DNA of 64,000 bases from Punica granatum (taxonomy: Eukaryota > Streptophyta > Magnoliopsida > Myrtales > Lythraceae), in NCBI RefSeq assembly GCF_007655135.1, contig NC_045132.1, forward strand, positions 5,890,001 through 5,954,000, given 5' to 3'. Both the position numbers and the translations under genes were made by a program. How positions within the stretch are numbered: the first letter of the stretch is position 1; each line of letters opens with the position of its first letter. Shown here in pieces: positions 36,023-46,686 of this stretch. The notes under the pieces were generated by a model. It made no database searches and had not been told where the DNA came from. It saw only the letters and a program-made list of their open reading frames with translations.

Positions 36023-36650
36023 TTTCCTTCACAGCACCTCCGTACATTTCCAAGCCATACATACAACCTTCATAGTATTCGGCTTTCCATACAATTCAAC
36101 ATGTATCATGAGATTGAGTATATCAAGTATAGAAGACTGTTTTTATTTGAGGCATTCGAGATGAAATTTTCATCACACCATTCACGAAACCTCTGCATGA
36201 CATATAATAAATTCCACAGCTCCAGCACCTACACCATTAAAAATAAATATTATGCCTTGTAATACAATTACAATATTGAGATGAGTGAACTATACCGTGC
36301 AAAACACGGTTAAAACAAAGGACCAGCATTTTAACAAGATAAATGTAAAGTACATGTCTACAAATATCATGGAAAAACCTATGGTATTATCTGTTATGAA
36401 ATTATAACTGCATGTTTTATCAATAACGTGGCTCCTTATCCAGCGTGAGACAGTAATGCATACCTAAAGTGTCATACAAGGGCACACAGTAGATCCCATG
36501 AGCATTACAAGCCTGCATTAGTATTAAAGGACAAAAGAATATATATGAGCATGCAGAAACACCTTGAATAAATAATAATAATACTATGGAGTACAAAATT
36601 ACAAATAGTTGTTCTCCAAGAAAAAATGAAATTATAACGACACTAAAACA

Positions 36651-37659
36651 AGGTGCTTGTATGACCTGAAAATCCATAAAAGTCAAAATCAACTGTAAAT
36701 TTGATGGAGAGGGAGGAGAAGCAAGGATGCACAAGCAACAACCAGATAGCAGCAGACCTAGCTTGTTGTTCCTTAAGGTTAATGAGGATTTTCGAATAAG
36801 ATTAACACCTCTACCAAATTACTATCAACACAATTAACAATATCAAGTATTCAGCAGTTCAAGGCAGCTATAGAATAAAGATTCTTTTCATGAATGGAAC
36901 CCTGACCAATTTTTAAGTCATCAAGACTGAATTCGCACGAACTGTCCCATCCAAATCTCTTGAGAAAGTACATGGACTTGAGCTTTAACTCATAAGTGAT
37001 GCTGAAAAGTACAACACAAGGTCCGCAAGTCTAACCTGGCCTCTATATAACTATGTTTAAGGTGATTGATTGTACCTATTGTCATAAATCTTTCCCTGCT
37101 CCGAAAGTTCTTCATGAGGAACGATCGTATACTGAAAGGCAATCTGTAGAATTGGAGGAAAGGGACAAGCTGAGGGGATTCGCGGTTCAGGAACGGGGAT
37201 GAGCTGCTCGATTTCGGGACGGAGGAAAGGGACGAGCTGCTCGGAAGAAGAATCGATTTCAGGATGCTCGATTTCAGGAGGGAGGTAGGAAAAGGAACAG
37301 GTTGATTTCAGGAGGGAGGAAGGAAGAGCTCGATTTCAGCTCGATTAGGGTTGCAATTTTGAAAATTTGGGGATCTTACTCGGGTAGCAATTGAAGCTGA
37401 AGCCGGGTTGAAATTGAAGCTGGGTCTTTCAGAATTCGAGCCGCCCGCACGGGTGGAGTCGGGCCATTGCGCCACGTCAGCACTTAACGGCCAGCTGGAG
37501 GGTCTGTTAGCCTTACTAGCAACTCCGTTAACGGTGGTAACGGATAGGACCAAAAGTGACACTTTTTCAAAACTTTTAGGACTTGTTTTTCTAAACTGAA
37601 ATATTTAGGACTCAAAGTCAAAAATTGGCAAACAAATAGGGCCAATAGTGTCATTTTTC
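36651..37659. repeat. Right inverted arm of the 3.6-kb MULE
   Basis: Reverse complement of 34038-35061 with scattered substitutions and a few small indels. For example, it lacks one copy of the AATTTCAACCCGGCTTC repeat present in the left arm at about 34280-34315. Confidence 0.8.
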
Positions 37660-37670
37660 TGAAACTTTTT

Positions 37671-38626
37671 ATTTCTTTGTTGGTCTTTATGTAATTAAAA
37701 TTTTATTATTATTGTATCTAATTTATTTCTTATGAAATTTTATTTCTTTTTTGTTCTTTATGTAATTAAAATTTTATTATTATTGTATCTACTTTATTTC
37801 TTAAAAATAACTATATTTTCGCTCTATTTCAATCCACTTATTTTTACATTTAACTCGAATTTTTTTATTGGATATTTTAGCTACCAAAAAGACGATTTAT
37901 GATATAATAAATTTTATTTATTTATTGATATTCTGCCTAGAATTAATTGGTATTATGACTTAATTAATAATAAGTAAGGAATGAGAAAAGTCGTAGAATG
38001 AGAAACTTGGAATTTCTGTTTTGAGCACAGATGATGATTTCTGATGAATTGGAATTTCTGTTTTGAGCACAAATGACTGAAAAGTTAATGTTTTGATTAG
38101 AACTATTGACTGATCTGAATTTTTTTACGTTTACATGTGCTTCATTAATTTTTTTTAGTTGAGTTTTATGCCTTATTTAATGCCTAAACACTCAAGTGGG
38201 ATAACTATTCTTGCTGGGGCCTTCCTTCTACACATCTACGGTCTCCTGTTCTTTCTATTTCTCCATATTTCTTCGTATTGTCGATATTTCTTCATATGAG
38301 TTTTACGCCTTATTTAATGTCTAAGCACTCATGTGGGATTACTATTCTTGCCTCTTTCATTTACTCATCCTTGTAGATTTTCTACAAAACAATATTAAAA
38401 TCGAGCAACCAAAGAGTCCTTTTACTATGAGCTGAGATTTCCGAGATTGATAAGGAGCTGAGGGTTTCGGAATTCGACACCATGGACTCCACTTAAATAC
38501 TTATATATATATATATATATATAATATTTTAATTAACTTATGATGATTATACATAATTTACCCCTTGATAATTTTCAAGTTAACATTGAATTTAAATACT
38601 TATTAAAAATGACGCATTGAACTAAA
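37671..38626. other. AT-rich intergenic with short duplications
   Basis: No gene. Two short tandem duplications are visible: a TTTATGTAATTAAAATTTTATT word at about 37685 and 37757, and GGAATTTCTGTTTTGAGCAC at about 38009 and 38048. A (TA)n run sits at about 38503-38523. Confidence 0.5.
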
Positions 38627-38635
38627 TTTATTAAA

Positions 38636-39363
38636 GGGCTAATTACGTAAAAAGGTACGACATTTGCTCAAATTCTCAATTTTAATATGACTTTTCGGAA
38701 ATAGCATAGAAAGGTACAACCTTCATTTTAGTCTCAAATCGAGCACATCATTAAATATTTCGTCAATTCTAATTGTATTGACTTGCTAGGCATGAACGAT
38801 GCCACGTGTCACCATATTATTCGAAGAATTGACCCCACATTTTTTATTTAATAAAATAATACTGAAAATTAATATTAAAAAAAGGGAAGGGATGGGCTGA
38901 AGCCAAGGAGGAGGGGGCCAGCGGGCCGGCTGTGGTGGCCTCGATTGCAACCACCCCCCAGCCCTCCCCCCGACAAATCGGGGTTGGCGGTCATCACAAA
39001 GGTCGCCGCCGACCCCGATTTGTTTGGGGGGGGGGGGGGGGGGGTGGCCGCAATCGAGGCCACCATCGCCGGCCCTCCTCATCCCTTTGTCTTCAGCCGA
39101 CCCTTCCCCTCTCTTTTTTTAATATTCAAAATTGTTTTTATTATATAAAAAAAATATGGGATCCACTCATTGAATAATATGACGACACGTGACACCGTTA
39201 ATGCCTAGTCAATCAATACTATTAGAATTGAAGAAATATTTAACGGCATGCTATATTTGAGACTAAAATGAAAGATCGTGCTTTTTTGTGCTATTGACGA
39301 AAAGTCGTGTTCGAATTGAGATTTTGAGCATGCAAAGGTCGTGCTTTTTTACGTAATTAGTCC
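38636..39363. mobile_element. 728-bp foldback MULE, TSD TTTATTAAA
   Basis: Inverted arms of about 250 bp begin GGGCTAATTACGTAAAAAGG at the left and GGACTAATTACGTAAAAAAG on the minus strand at the right. A perfect 9-bp duplication TTTATTAAA lies at 38627-38635 and 39364-39372. The GC-rich core (about 38885-39110) is itself inverted (CCTCGATTGC against GCAATCGAGG, and CGACAAATCGGGG against CCCCGATTTGT), so nearly the whole element can fold into one hairpin. A 19-nt G run is at 39026-39044. Frames reported in the core are Pro/Gly-rich by-products and are not genes. Confidence 0.9.
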
Positions 39364-39372
39364 TTTATTAAA

Positions 39373-40385
39373 ATACATAAATAACTAAATGTATATATTT
39401 CTAAATAAATTAATATAATCTAATAAAAAAGTTTATTTTGATTAAAACTAAGATAAATAATTAGATTTCAAGATTATATGGAAAAACAACTTTTAAATTC
39501 TTAGATCAAAAATGTAAAAGTCACTTTGATTTGTAGATCAGTTTTTCTAAATAACAATAGACAGTCACATAATTTTGATTTTGGAAGCGAGATAATATCA
39601 ATAATAACTAATAAAAAGAGTAAGGACAATCCACCAAATATTGAACCTGAAACCCTCTTAGTCGTCAGGCGAGAGTGTATGCCATTATACTACGCTCTCT
39701 TTGATTAGTTCAAATTATTAGAAGTATCGAAATAATAAAAAATTCAAATGAAAATATAACAATATCTGTAACCGAAAAAATATAACAGTATCAAGAAAAA
39801 TTTTGTGGTGCCTTCGTGACATTTATCGTATGTATTCCTACTTATCAATCGCTGGATTGTTCAAATGAGAAAGAAAATTAAATTTGAGGAAATCTCATGA
39901 AAATTGAAAATGTTATCAACTTTTCCAAAAATTTCTTTATATTTTAAAGCAAGTAACTAGTGATGAAAAAATCATTTTGACTCTTATTTAAATTCATAAA
40001 TTATTTCACCCTAACATACATACACAAAGTTAAATCCGTAAGTTTTTAGATACATAAGATTTTTGAATTTCTCTCTCATTATAATAGAATATTTATTCTA
40101 TTTTTAGTCTTGACTTAAATTTACAACTATTTGACTTTAATATCTATCATCTATAATCTATATATGTCTATATAAAGTTGTACCCAAATGCAATAAATGG
40201 TGGCACCATTAGGCATAATCGAGAAGACCCAAGTGATCTTGAGGGAAGGACCATTAGGGTCGGATTTCTAAACCACCTAAAGTCATGATTTGACTTAATA
40301 ATGGGATTAATTGAATAAAAGACCAATTTGTGTGTGAAGGATTGATCAATTGGAATAAAATGGGATAAACATGTAAATCGGACAT
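39373..40385. other. AT-rich intergenic, possible tRNA-derived scrap
   Basis: No gene. On the minus strand about 39705-39640 resembles a tRNA-derived sequence (a TAGTATAATGGCA box-A-like word and a GGTTCAATATT box-B-like word), perhaps a SINE fragment. It does not fold convincingly as a tRNA. Confidence 0.35.
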
Positions 40386-40389
40386 TAAT

Positions 40390-40615
40390 TCATGGGGTTA
40401 AACCAACGTAAGTTAGTACAAGTGGTTCGATACTTATTACGCTTAAGTAAGATCTCGAATTCGAGTCCTTTTGAATGTAGAAAATCCACGCTGAGAGAGC
40501 TTCACTCCTTAGTGAATCGACCCGGCTCAATTGGATTAGTCGATGTTAAATTGGGCTTCCAAATACCAGGCCTTTAAGAGCCCCAAGGAAATGGGTTTGG
40601 CCTAGGACCAGTTAT
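40390..40615 (+). mobile_element. tRNA-derived SINE (first copy)
   Basis: A box-A-like stretch (TTAGTACAAGTGG, about 40412) and a box-B-like stretch (AATTCGAGTCC, about 40457) are spaced as in a tRNA-derived SINE head. They are followed by a body with CCACGCTGAGAGAGCTT and GAATCGACCCGGCT. The same body recurs at 41345-41490. Borders are approximate and no target duplication was found. Confidence 0.65.
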
Positions 40616-40649
40616 CAACCTCTTGAGATTCAGATATATATTTCTGCAA

Positions 40650-41230
40650 CTTCGACTAGCAAGAGTTGAATTGGACTGTCAGGTTATTTTACTTCTGCTG
40701 GTAAATGGGGTGCTCTACGACCTAGAGGTATCAAGGTTGATTGGAATAAAGTTTTTTGGCTCTAAGGAAACTCTCTTCGAGTGGCTATTATTTGTTGGTT
40801 GCTATGGCGGGATAATGTTGTTACAAAAGAGAGACTTATCATGTGGGGAGTTGTCCAGAGTGATGAGTGCGAATTTTGTGGATTGTTCCCTGAGAACGGG
40901 AACCATATCTTCTTCATATGTCCAGTAATTAACGCAAGGCATTTGGCTTAGCATACTGAGTAGGATTGGAATCTCTAGAAGTTCGGTGGATTAGGAAACA
41001 GAACCAGCTTGGATGCCCTCATTAAAAGGAAGGAAGCTTGATGTGATTATACAGAAAATTGTTGTGGTCACAATATATATATATATATATATACACACAT
41101 ACATACATATACATTTGGTTGGCCCGGAATTCAAGGATCTTTAAGAAAGAGTCAATTTCAGTATCAACCTTGGTCGAGTAATTTGAACCATGTGAAAGAG
41201 AGAGTAAGTATAATTCCTAATATTCAATGT
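40650..41230 (+). mobile_element. LINE relic: zinc-binding region of reverse transcriptase
   Basis: Plus-strand reading gives GKWGALRPRGIKVDWNKVFW, a stop, then LLWRDNVVTKERLIMWGVVQ and CEFCGLFPENGNHIFFICPV. This is the zinc-binding domain (zf-RVT) found after the reverse transcriptase in plant LINEs, with the CxxC and HxxxxC ligands visible. About 150 bp downstream a WLARNSRIFKKES reading matches the usual end of that region, after an inserted (TA)n/(CA)n microsatellite at 41070-41100. Several breaks mean it is only a 3' fossil. Confidence 0.7.
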
Positions 41231-41289
41231 AAAGTGCCCAACTTCTAGTTTAGCAAAAAGAATTGGCCTGCGTGCCAATGCCTGAGGTT

Positions 41290-41490
41290 GTTAATAATAT
41301 TCATGGGTCACTTGGATGAGTGTTAAAACAATATGTATATATTTTTAATCTGTTAAGTAAGATCTCGGGTTCGAATCTTGTGGATAAAGAAAATTCACGC
41401 TAAGAGAGTTTTAATTCTTAGTGGATCGACCCGGCTTGAACAAAATTAGTCGGGCCAAATGGGCTTTCGGATACCAAGACACATAGAAAA
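41290..41490 (+). mobile_element. tRNA-derived SINE (second copy)
   Basis: Shares with the first copy the box-B region (GGGTTCGAATCTTG at about 41368) and the body (CACGCTAAGAGAGTTTTAAT, GATCGACCCGGCTT). An A-rich tail follows at about 41486. Box A is poorly kept. Confidence 0.65.
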
Positions 41491-41667
41491 AAAGATATCC
41501 AATGCATTCTTCTAGACAATGAAATATTGCCATTCTTCTAGATTTTCCCGATTTTTAACTTTAGTAGGTTTTTCATGCCCACTTACTCCGATAGCGTTGT
41601 GTACATATAATAGGACGGGAACGGCAAAATTAAGTGAAAGAAAGAAAGTGGATTTTGCATATATTCT

Positions 41668-41981
41668 TTTTTTTTGTGAATAAAAGGTTGGGTCGGGTTA
41701 TTAGCCCGCTGTGACTACCCCAACTAAGGGAACCTGGTCGTCACGGACTACTCCTTTCGCCATAGCTTGCTGAGACTTAGCCCAACTTAGTCACCGTAGC
41801 CCCACCAACAAACTAGTGACTTAAGTCCAAGGCCGACTGGATCAAGTATTATGGGTCGGCCACCGCCATCCCATAATACACCCATATAGTGGCGAGCTCT
41901 ACATCTTCAGTGAGGTTCGAACTCGTGATGTTCAAGTGGAACGCTTGGGGCTTAACCACTAGACCACCGTGCTGGTGGTGA
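41668..41981 (-). mobile_element. Complete SINE, 314 bp, TSD TTTGCATATATTCT
   Basis: On the minus strand the head has a clear box A (TGGTCTAGTGGTTAAG) and box B (GAGTTCGAACCTC), both tRNA-like, and the 3' end is a T-run tail (seen as poly-T at 41668-41676 on this strand). It is bounded by a perfect 14-bp duplication TTTGCATATATTCT at 41654-41667 and 41982-41995. This establishes LINE-type retrotransposition of a short element transcribed by RNA polymerase III. Its body differs from the two SINEs just to the left. Confidence 0.88.
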
Positions 41982-41995
41982 TTTGCATATATTCT

Positions 41996-43095
41996 CACAT
42001 GAGCCCCTTCACCGTCTTCCTCTATAAGACACTACGCGGTCATTTTTAACCTTAAAAAGAAAAACCGTTATAATATTCTAATAATGGAAAACGATTCGAT
42101 GAGAATACGAGAGCCTATTTTAAAAAAGATTATTTGATGAAAAATTATGACATGCAACCTAATGATCTGATTATTTAACTGATCACTTGATGAAATTATG
42201 TACATAGTGTTTACACTGCATCACACTCATCGTGTCGCAATGAAATTGCAGAACGTCCCATTTGGTACAATATATATAAGATGCTATATCTTGACTATCA
42301 TATGTCAGAAAGACAACAGGTAGAGAGCCAAATCGACCTAGTAAGAGGTAAAGCTTTTCTAATATAGATTTTCTCAATTCACATTGCTCGAGTACAAGAC
42401 AACACTCTTTTATCTCTTTAGTAATTGTTTTAATTAGTAGGCAAAAATGTCCAACATGTGCGGCAGAAATTGTTCGACTAAATGCATTATTAACGAAGAA
42501 AAAAAGAGGAGTTTACACAAATTAAGAGCTAATGGATAATTTCCATTTTTGTACTCCGCACTAATCAAATGGTAAATGGAATTAAAAGGTTATGAAACAA
42601 GAATCGGTTAACCAAGCAAAGATTGAAAAAGGTTGAAAATAAATATGAAGAAATTATTGGTTCAATTTTAGCAAGATTACGTAGTGTATCCTCGTTTCAC
42701 TGTATTTTTGTTCAGGTGTCAATTCGATCCTTTTACGAGATATTTTCTATTCTATAGATTTTAAACTTTTGCGCTGTAAGTAACATCCAATGCATAATCT
42801 CCCTTCTCCTAATGGGCAAAAGTTGGGCATACATTTCGGGGGAAATTCCTGCTACTTTTCTAAAAGTACATGCTGGGAACATCTTTGATTATGAACACCA
42901 AAGCCTTCGCCGTTTGCATGAATATAAATATATTATGCATATACATAATATATACACACACACACATGAAGACAGTCTGCCCATGTTTGCTATTAGCCAA
43001 GAATAATCTAAGCGCATTAAGTACAAGTAACATTTTTGTTAAAGGAAGTTTGATCACCGCACAAAATCAGCAAGAAAATTCAATCATCCCAATCC
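41996..43095. other. Intergenic, nothing recognised
   Basis: No gene or element end. A short (AC)n run lies at about 42954-42964. Confidence 0.5.
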
Positions 43096-43100
43096 CCTCC

Positions 43101-44997
43101 TGACGCAGCGTACACGCACAGAACCTGTCACAGAACCGTTGATTCCGCAGAATACCGGAACTACGACCTTCAATCCCTATTGATCCTTCGAATTCCTAGG
43201 AAATTGGCATCCAACTCGAATCAAATCCGAGAATTGGGCAAAGAGCATGAAAGCTCCAATTTTTATTAATCGATCAAAAAACAACTATCAAACCCTAGGG
43301 TTTTACGATACTTAAATAGGAATTAAAACGCATAAATTACACGAAAGACATAAAATTTTTCTAAAATTGTAAAAAAAGTCCAAATAACATAAAAATAACC
43401 GTTTTAGGCTTTAAATGATGGAATTCGGCCTAAATCTCGTCTTTTCACAGTCAAAGACTGTGAGTAGTGCTCCAGAAGTCGTTTCCCTTGAGACAAGGTC
43501 ATCAAAACTTTTTTCTTTTTTAGGTACCGAATTGCCACTTCTTCTGCCGCATCATTCTCCCCTGGATGGAGAGAATTCGCCCTCGAATTGTCATCGTCCG
43601 AACTATCATCTTGATCTTCACGAATAGAGAGATTAATACGCTTCTGCTGCTTTCTCACTTGCCACTTGAATGCCTTCTTCTCTTTGCAAACTCTTTCTCT
43701 TAATTCTTCGTACATAAAATTATGTACACTTCTTAGCCAATAAACACTTTCACTGAATCTTTACTTTCTTGATCGAGTCACGTGCACTTCGACCAACTTT
43801 GGCAACTGAATAACCTCCGAAATCGACACCGTAAGCATCCATGCATCTTTCTTTGCATTGAAAATTTCTTCATCTAAAATATCTCCAATCTGAGCACAAT
43901 AATGAAAAAGTTTATCACCTCCAATATCCTTTAATACGAATTTGTTGGCAACGAAGGTTGGTTTTCCTTGATCATCAAATACAAATTCTATAACTTCTTC
44001 TGGATATATATCGAAAACTGAATCGGCTTCATCATATGATATGTCTTCGATGTGATATGCTGGCATGAAACTGAAACTTCTCATTGGTAGATCTTGATTT
44101 CGTCGTTTGACTTGACGCGTAAATGAATTGTCACTCAATTTAGAAACACGATCGCTATGAAAAGGATTTCCATCCTCATCGTACTCGACCTCTCCATCGC
44201 CTCCAGCTACAAAAAATGCGTCATCAGGTGGATCCTCTTCGGAAAACAAAGTCGCATCCCCTTCAGAATTAGAATCATACTCGATTTCCTCCAAGTTCGC
44301 AGTCGAATTAGGGACTCGACCGCACCTTGGGTCGAACTCCTGTCGGGTCTCCATCAACGCCCCCATCTTCTCGCCTAGGCGATCCACAACCACGTCCAGC
44401 CTACGCTCCAGCGCCACCACCAGTCGGATATCAATGATCTGCTCGATCCTCCGATCCAGTTCATCCTCCTCCGCAACACAACGTTGATTAGCCGTTCTTC
44501 GGGGTGGCATCGTTTATCCAAGAACGAACTTGTCTCTAATACCAACTGACGCAGCGTACACGCTCAGAACCTGTCACAGAACCGTTGATTCCGCATAATA
44601 TCGGAATTACGATCTTCAATCCCTATTGATTCTTCGAATTCCTAGGAAATTGGCATCCAACTCGAATCAAATACTAGAATTGGGCAAAGAGCACGAAAGC
44701 TCCAATTTTTATTAATTGATCAAAAAAACAACTATCAAACCCTAGGGTTTTACAATACTTAAATAGGAATTAAAACGCATAAATTACACGAAAGACAAAC
44801 TTTTCCTAAAATTGTAAAAACGCCCAAATATCATAAAAATGTCCGTTTCAGGCCCTAAACAATGGAATTCGGCATAAATCTCATCTTTTCACAGGCAAAG
44901 GCTGTGAGTTGTGCTCCAGAGGTCGTTTCTCTTGAACCAGGGTCGTCAGAACCTATTTTTCTCGAAATGCCGATTTGTCATTTCTTCTGCCGCATCA
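43101..44997 (-). mobile_element. Mini LTR retrotransposon with gag-like ORF only
   Basis: Reading the minus strand: 5' LTR 44997-44547 (451 bp), primer site TTGGTATTAGAGAC just inside at about 44545, gag-like ORF 44510-43761, purine tract CCAGGGGAGAA, and 3' LTR 43554-43101 (454 bp). LTRs start TGATGCGGC and end GCTGCGTCA. The 5-bp duplication CCTCC is present at 43096-43100 and 44998-45002. The interior is only about 1 kb and contains no protease, reverse transcriptase or integrase, so the element must have moved in trans. The LTRs differ at many sites, so the insertion is not recent. Confidence 0.92.
43761..44510 (-). CDS. Gag-like protein of mini LTR element
   Basis: 249 codons starting MPPRRTANQRC right after the primer-binding site, as plant Ty3/gypsy gag genes usually do. 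The N-terminal third is rich in Arg and Glu and probably coiled-coil (DELDRRIEQIIDIRLVVALE). An acidic linker contains DDAFFVAGGDGE, also found in the related element at 47466-47515. I do not see the retrotransposon gag core or a zinc knuckle, so it may be a deletion product. It ends TRSRK at 43761. A further frame, 43715-43404, runs into the 3' LTR and may be the remaining polyprotein tail. Confidence 0.55.
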   Translation of the reverse strand: MPPRRTANQRCVAEEDELDRRIEQIIDIRLVVALERRLDVVVDRLGEKMGALMETRQEFDPRCGRVPNSTANLEEIEYDSNSEGDATLFSEEDPPDDAFFVAGGDGEVEYDEDGNPFHSDRVSKLSDNSFTRQVKRRNQDLPMRSFSFMPAYHIEDISYDEADSVFDIYPEEVIEFVFDDQGKPTFVANKFVLKDIGGDKLFHYCAQIGDILDEEIFNAKKDAWMLTVSISEVIQLPKLVEVHVTRSRK

Positions 44998-45002
44998 CCT
45001 CC

Positions 45003-46681
45003 CCCTCATGACGCACTAATTTGAAAGATATTTGAAACCTCGCTTTCTCTCGATCTAACTATTTGTTATAATTGCCAAAGTTCAACAAGCAGCCAAATTT
45101 AATAAGAAGCCAACATGTCAACAAGTTATATACACCGAAGATTAACTAAGAAAAGTTATCGTGTCTACAAAAACAAAGTTTTAGTCGACATGACAAGAAG
45201 AATAACAAGAATTATGTATCTATTCATTCTTCGAGAAGATATGTGCATGCCAACAAGTTTTAATATTGCAACATTTGTTTTTGCCTAAGTGAAAACATGA
45301 TATGGTCCTCTGGCATATAGGCTGATCTTCTTGCAAGAGACTTCCAAAAGTTATGCAGTTACCCGAGCTAAACATCAGTATTTAATACACAGGACAGAGT
45401 ATACTCTTGTTCTTGCATCCCAACACGGAAATGCCAAGGCTGGCGTATAGGCTGATCTTTTTGCAAAAGAGTTCTAAAGTCATGCAGTGACCCAAGCTAA
45501 ACATCAGTATTTAATGCATAGGACAGAGTAAGAGTTTCTATCATACTCTTGTTGCATTCCAATACAGAATTGCCAAGGCCTAACTCATAAGCTGATATTT
45601 TTTATATTCCAAAGCAGCTGACCCGTTGCAATCCTCCATGATCGTATCTGATTGTATCTATATAGACAGAAGAAAGGGAACGATGAGTCAAATGTGCCAT
45701 TCGAAATATAATCCTTGACTTAGTTGCATACACACAACGCCTAGTCTTTCCCAGTGCTTGTAACTATCAGTCATGTGAAGCATAAGAATGGAAATCCAGA
45801 GAAATTGCAAAGCATGAAAAGGCAATCCTCCGTGTAATCCTCCGCTGGACTTGACGTCCCCTTAGTTTTCCTCGAGCTACTGGGTGTACTATTTGCTTTT
45901 CATTACATCCTACTTTATATTTTATTTTATTGTTAATATGGGTTATTATTATCGAGAACATAGACCTATTGGCCACGATTTAGCACTTCCAGAAAAGAAC
46001 ACATCCAGTTTCATTAGTTTATAAATAAAAAACTGTGCCAATTTCATGCCAATCATAATAACTCAAAAATTTATTCAAATCTAGGGAGACCAATTCTGGA
46101 GCTCGGGCAGATGAGTTCTCAGACTTTCATCAGTTTAGAAGAATCTTCTCTGAATCTTCCAGTTTCTTTGGAAGAACAAAGCAGGTCAACGGAAAGCATT
46201 AGGTCTACTCGGAATACTCGGTTCCGATTTCCAGAAAATTTATTCACTGTTCTGTTTTCGGAAAGTGCTTTCAGAGAGGCATGGGTGAGGAAGGCAAAAC
46301 AGTAATAGATAAGTGACCCAGCAATTTTATCAACGCATCCATGGAGTTTGTCAGGGAATTTACCGCGATGTTCAATGTCCTGCAGAGCTTCCTTCTAAGC
46401 CAGCAAGACAATATCGATGGTCATCAAGTCATTACATGCTTTCCGCCGAAGCCTGACAAACAAAGCCAAAAATTTTCTTTAAAAATCCATTGAAAGTCCC
46501 AAAAGAGTGCATGGAATTTCAACGTTCTACCAAGCCATTCAAAAAGCTTCGAATCTTCATAAAATTTGGATCATTTTCGGTCTAAAGAAATTTATTTTTT
46601 ACCAGAGAAATTACTGCAGAAATCCATTTCATTCTTGTTTCTTCTTTCCTTTTATCAAAATCCTTGGATAGGATCAACTCA
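45003..46681. other. Intergenic between the two mini LTR elements
   Basis: No gene identified. It contains the tandem repeat at 45305-45605. The 64-codon plus frame at 46111-46305 is Ser-rich with no family resemblance. Confidence 0.5.
45305..45605. repeat. Tandem repeat of about 125 bp, 2 to 2.3 copies
   Basis: Successive units share GGCTGATCTT, CTAAACATCAGTATTTAAT and AGGACAGAGTA in the same order (about 45320 and 45450). A partial third unit ends with the AAGCTGATATTTTTT word near 45588. The units have diverged by several percent. Confidence 0.8.
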
Positions 46682-46686
46682 TTTTC

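Larger units (their letters stand above)
34038..37659. mobile_element. MULE with about 1-kb terminal inverted repeats
   Basis: A 3622-bp element bounded by an 11-bp duplication TGAAACTTTTT at 34027-34037 and 37660-37670. The left arm (34038 to about 35061) and the right arm (about 36651-37659) are inverted copies, roughly 95 percent alike over the inner part that I compared. The outer ends read GAAAA(A)TGACACTATTGG. The arms contain CCACCGTTAACGG and ACGTGGCG words common in plant MULE ends. No transposase was recognised, so the element is non-autonomous. The inner arms and the 1.6-kb loop may hold captured gene pieces. Confidence 0.88.

Noticed and set aside
38786..39177. Several 63-98 codon Pro/Gly-rich frames
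   Set aside because: They lie within the palindromic core of the 728-bp MULE and include translation of a G homopolymer.
39640..39705. Possible tRNA gene on the minus strand
   Set aside because: Box A and B-like words are present, but box B is imperfect and no cloverleaf with a good acceptor stem could be drawn; it is more likely a SINE scrap.
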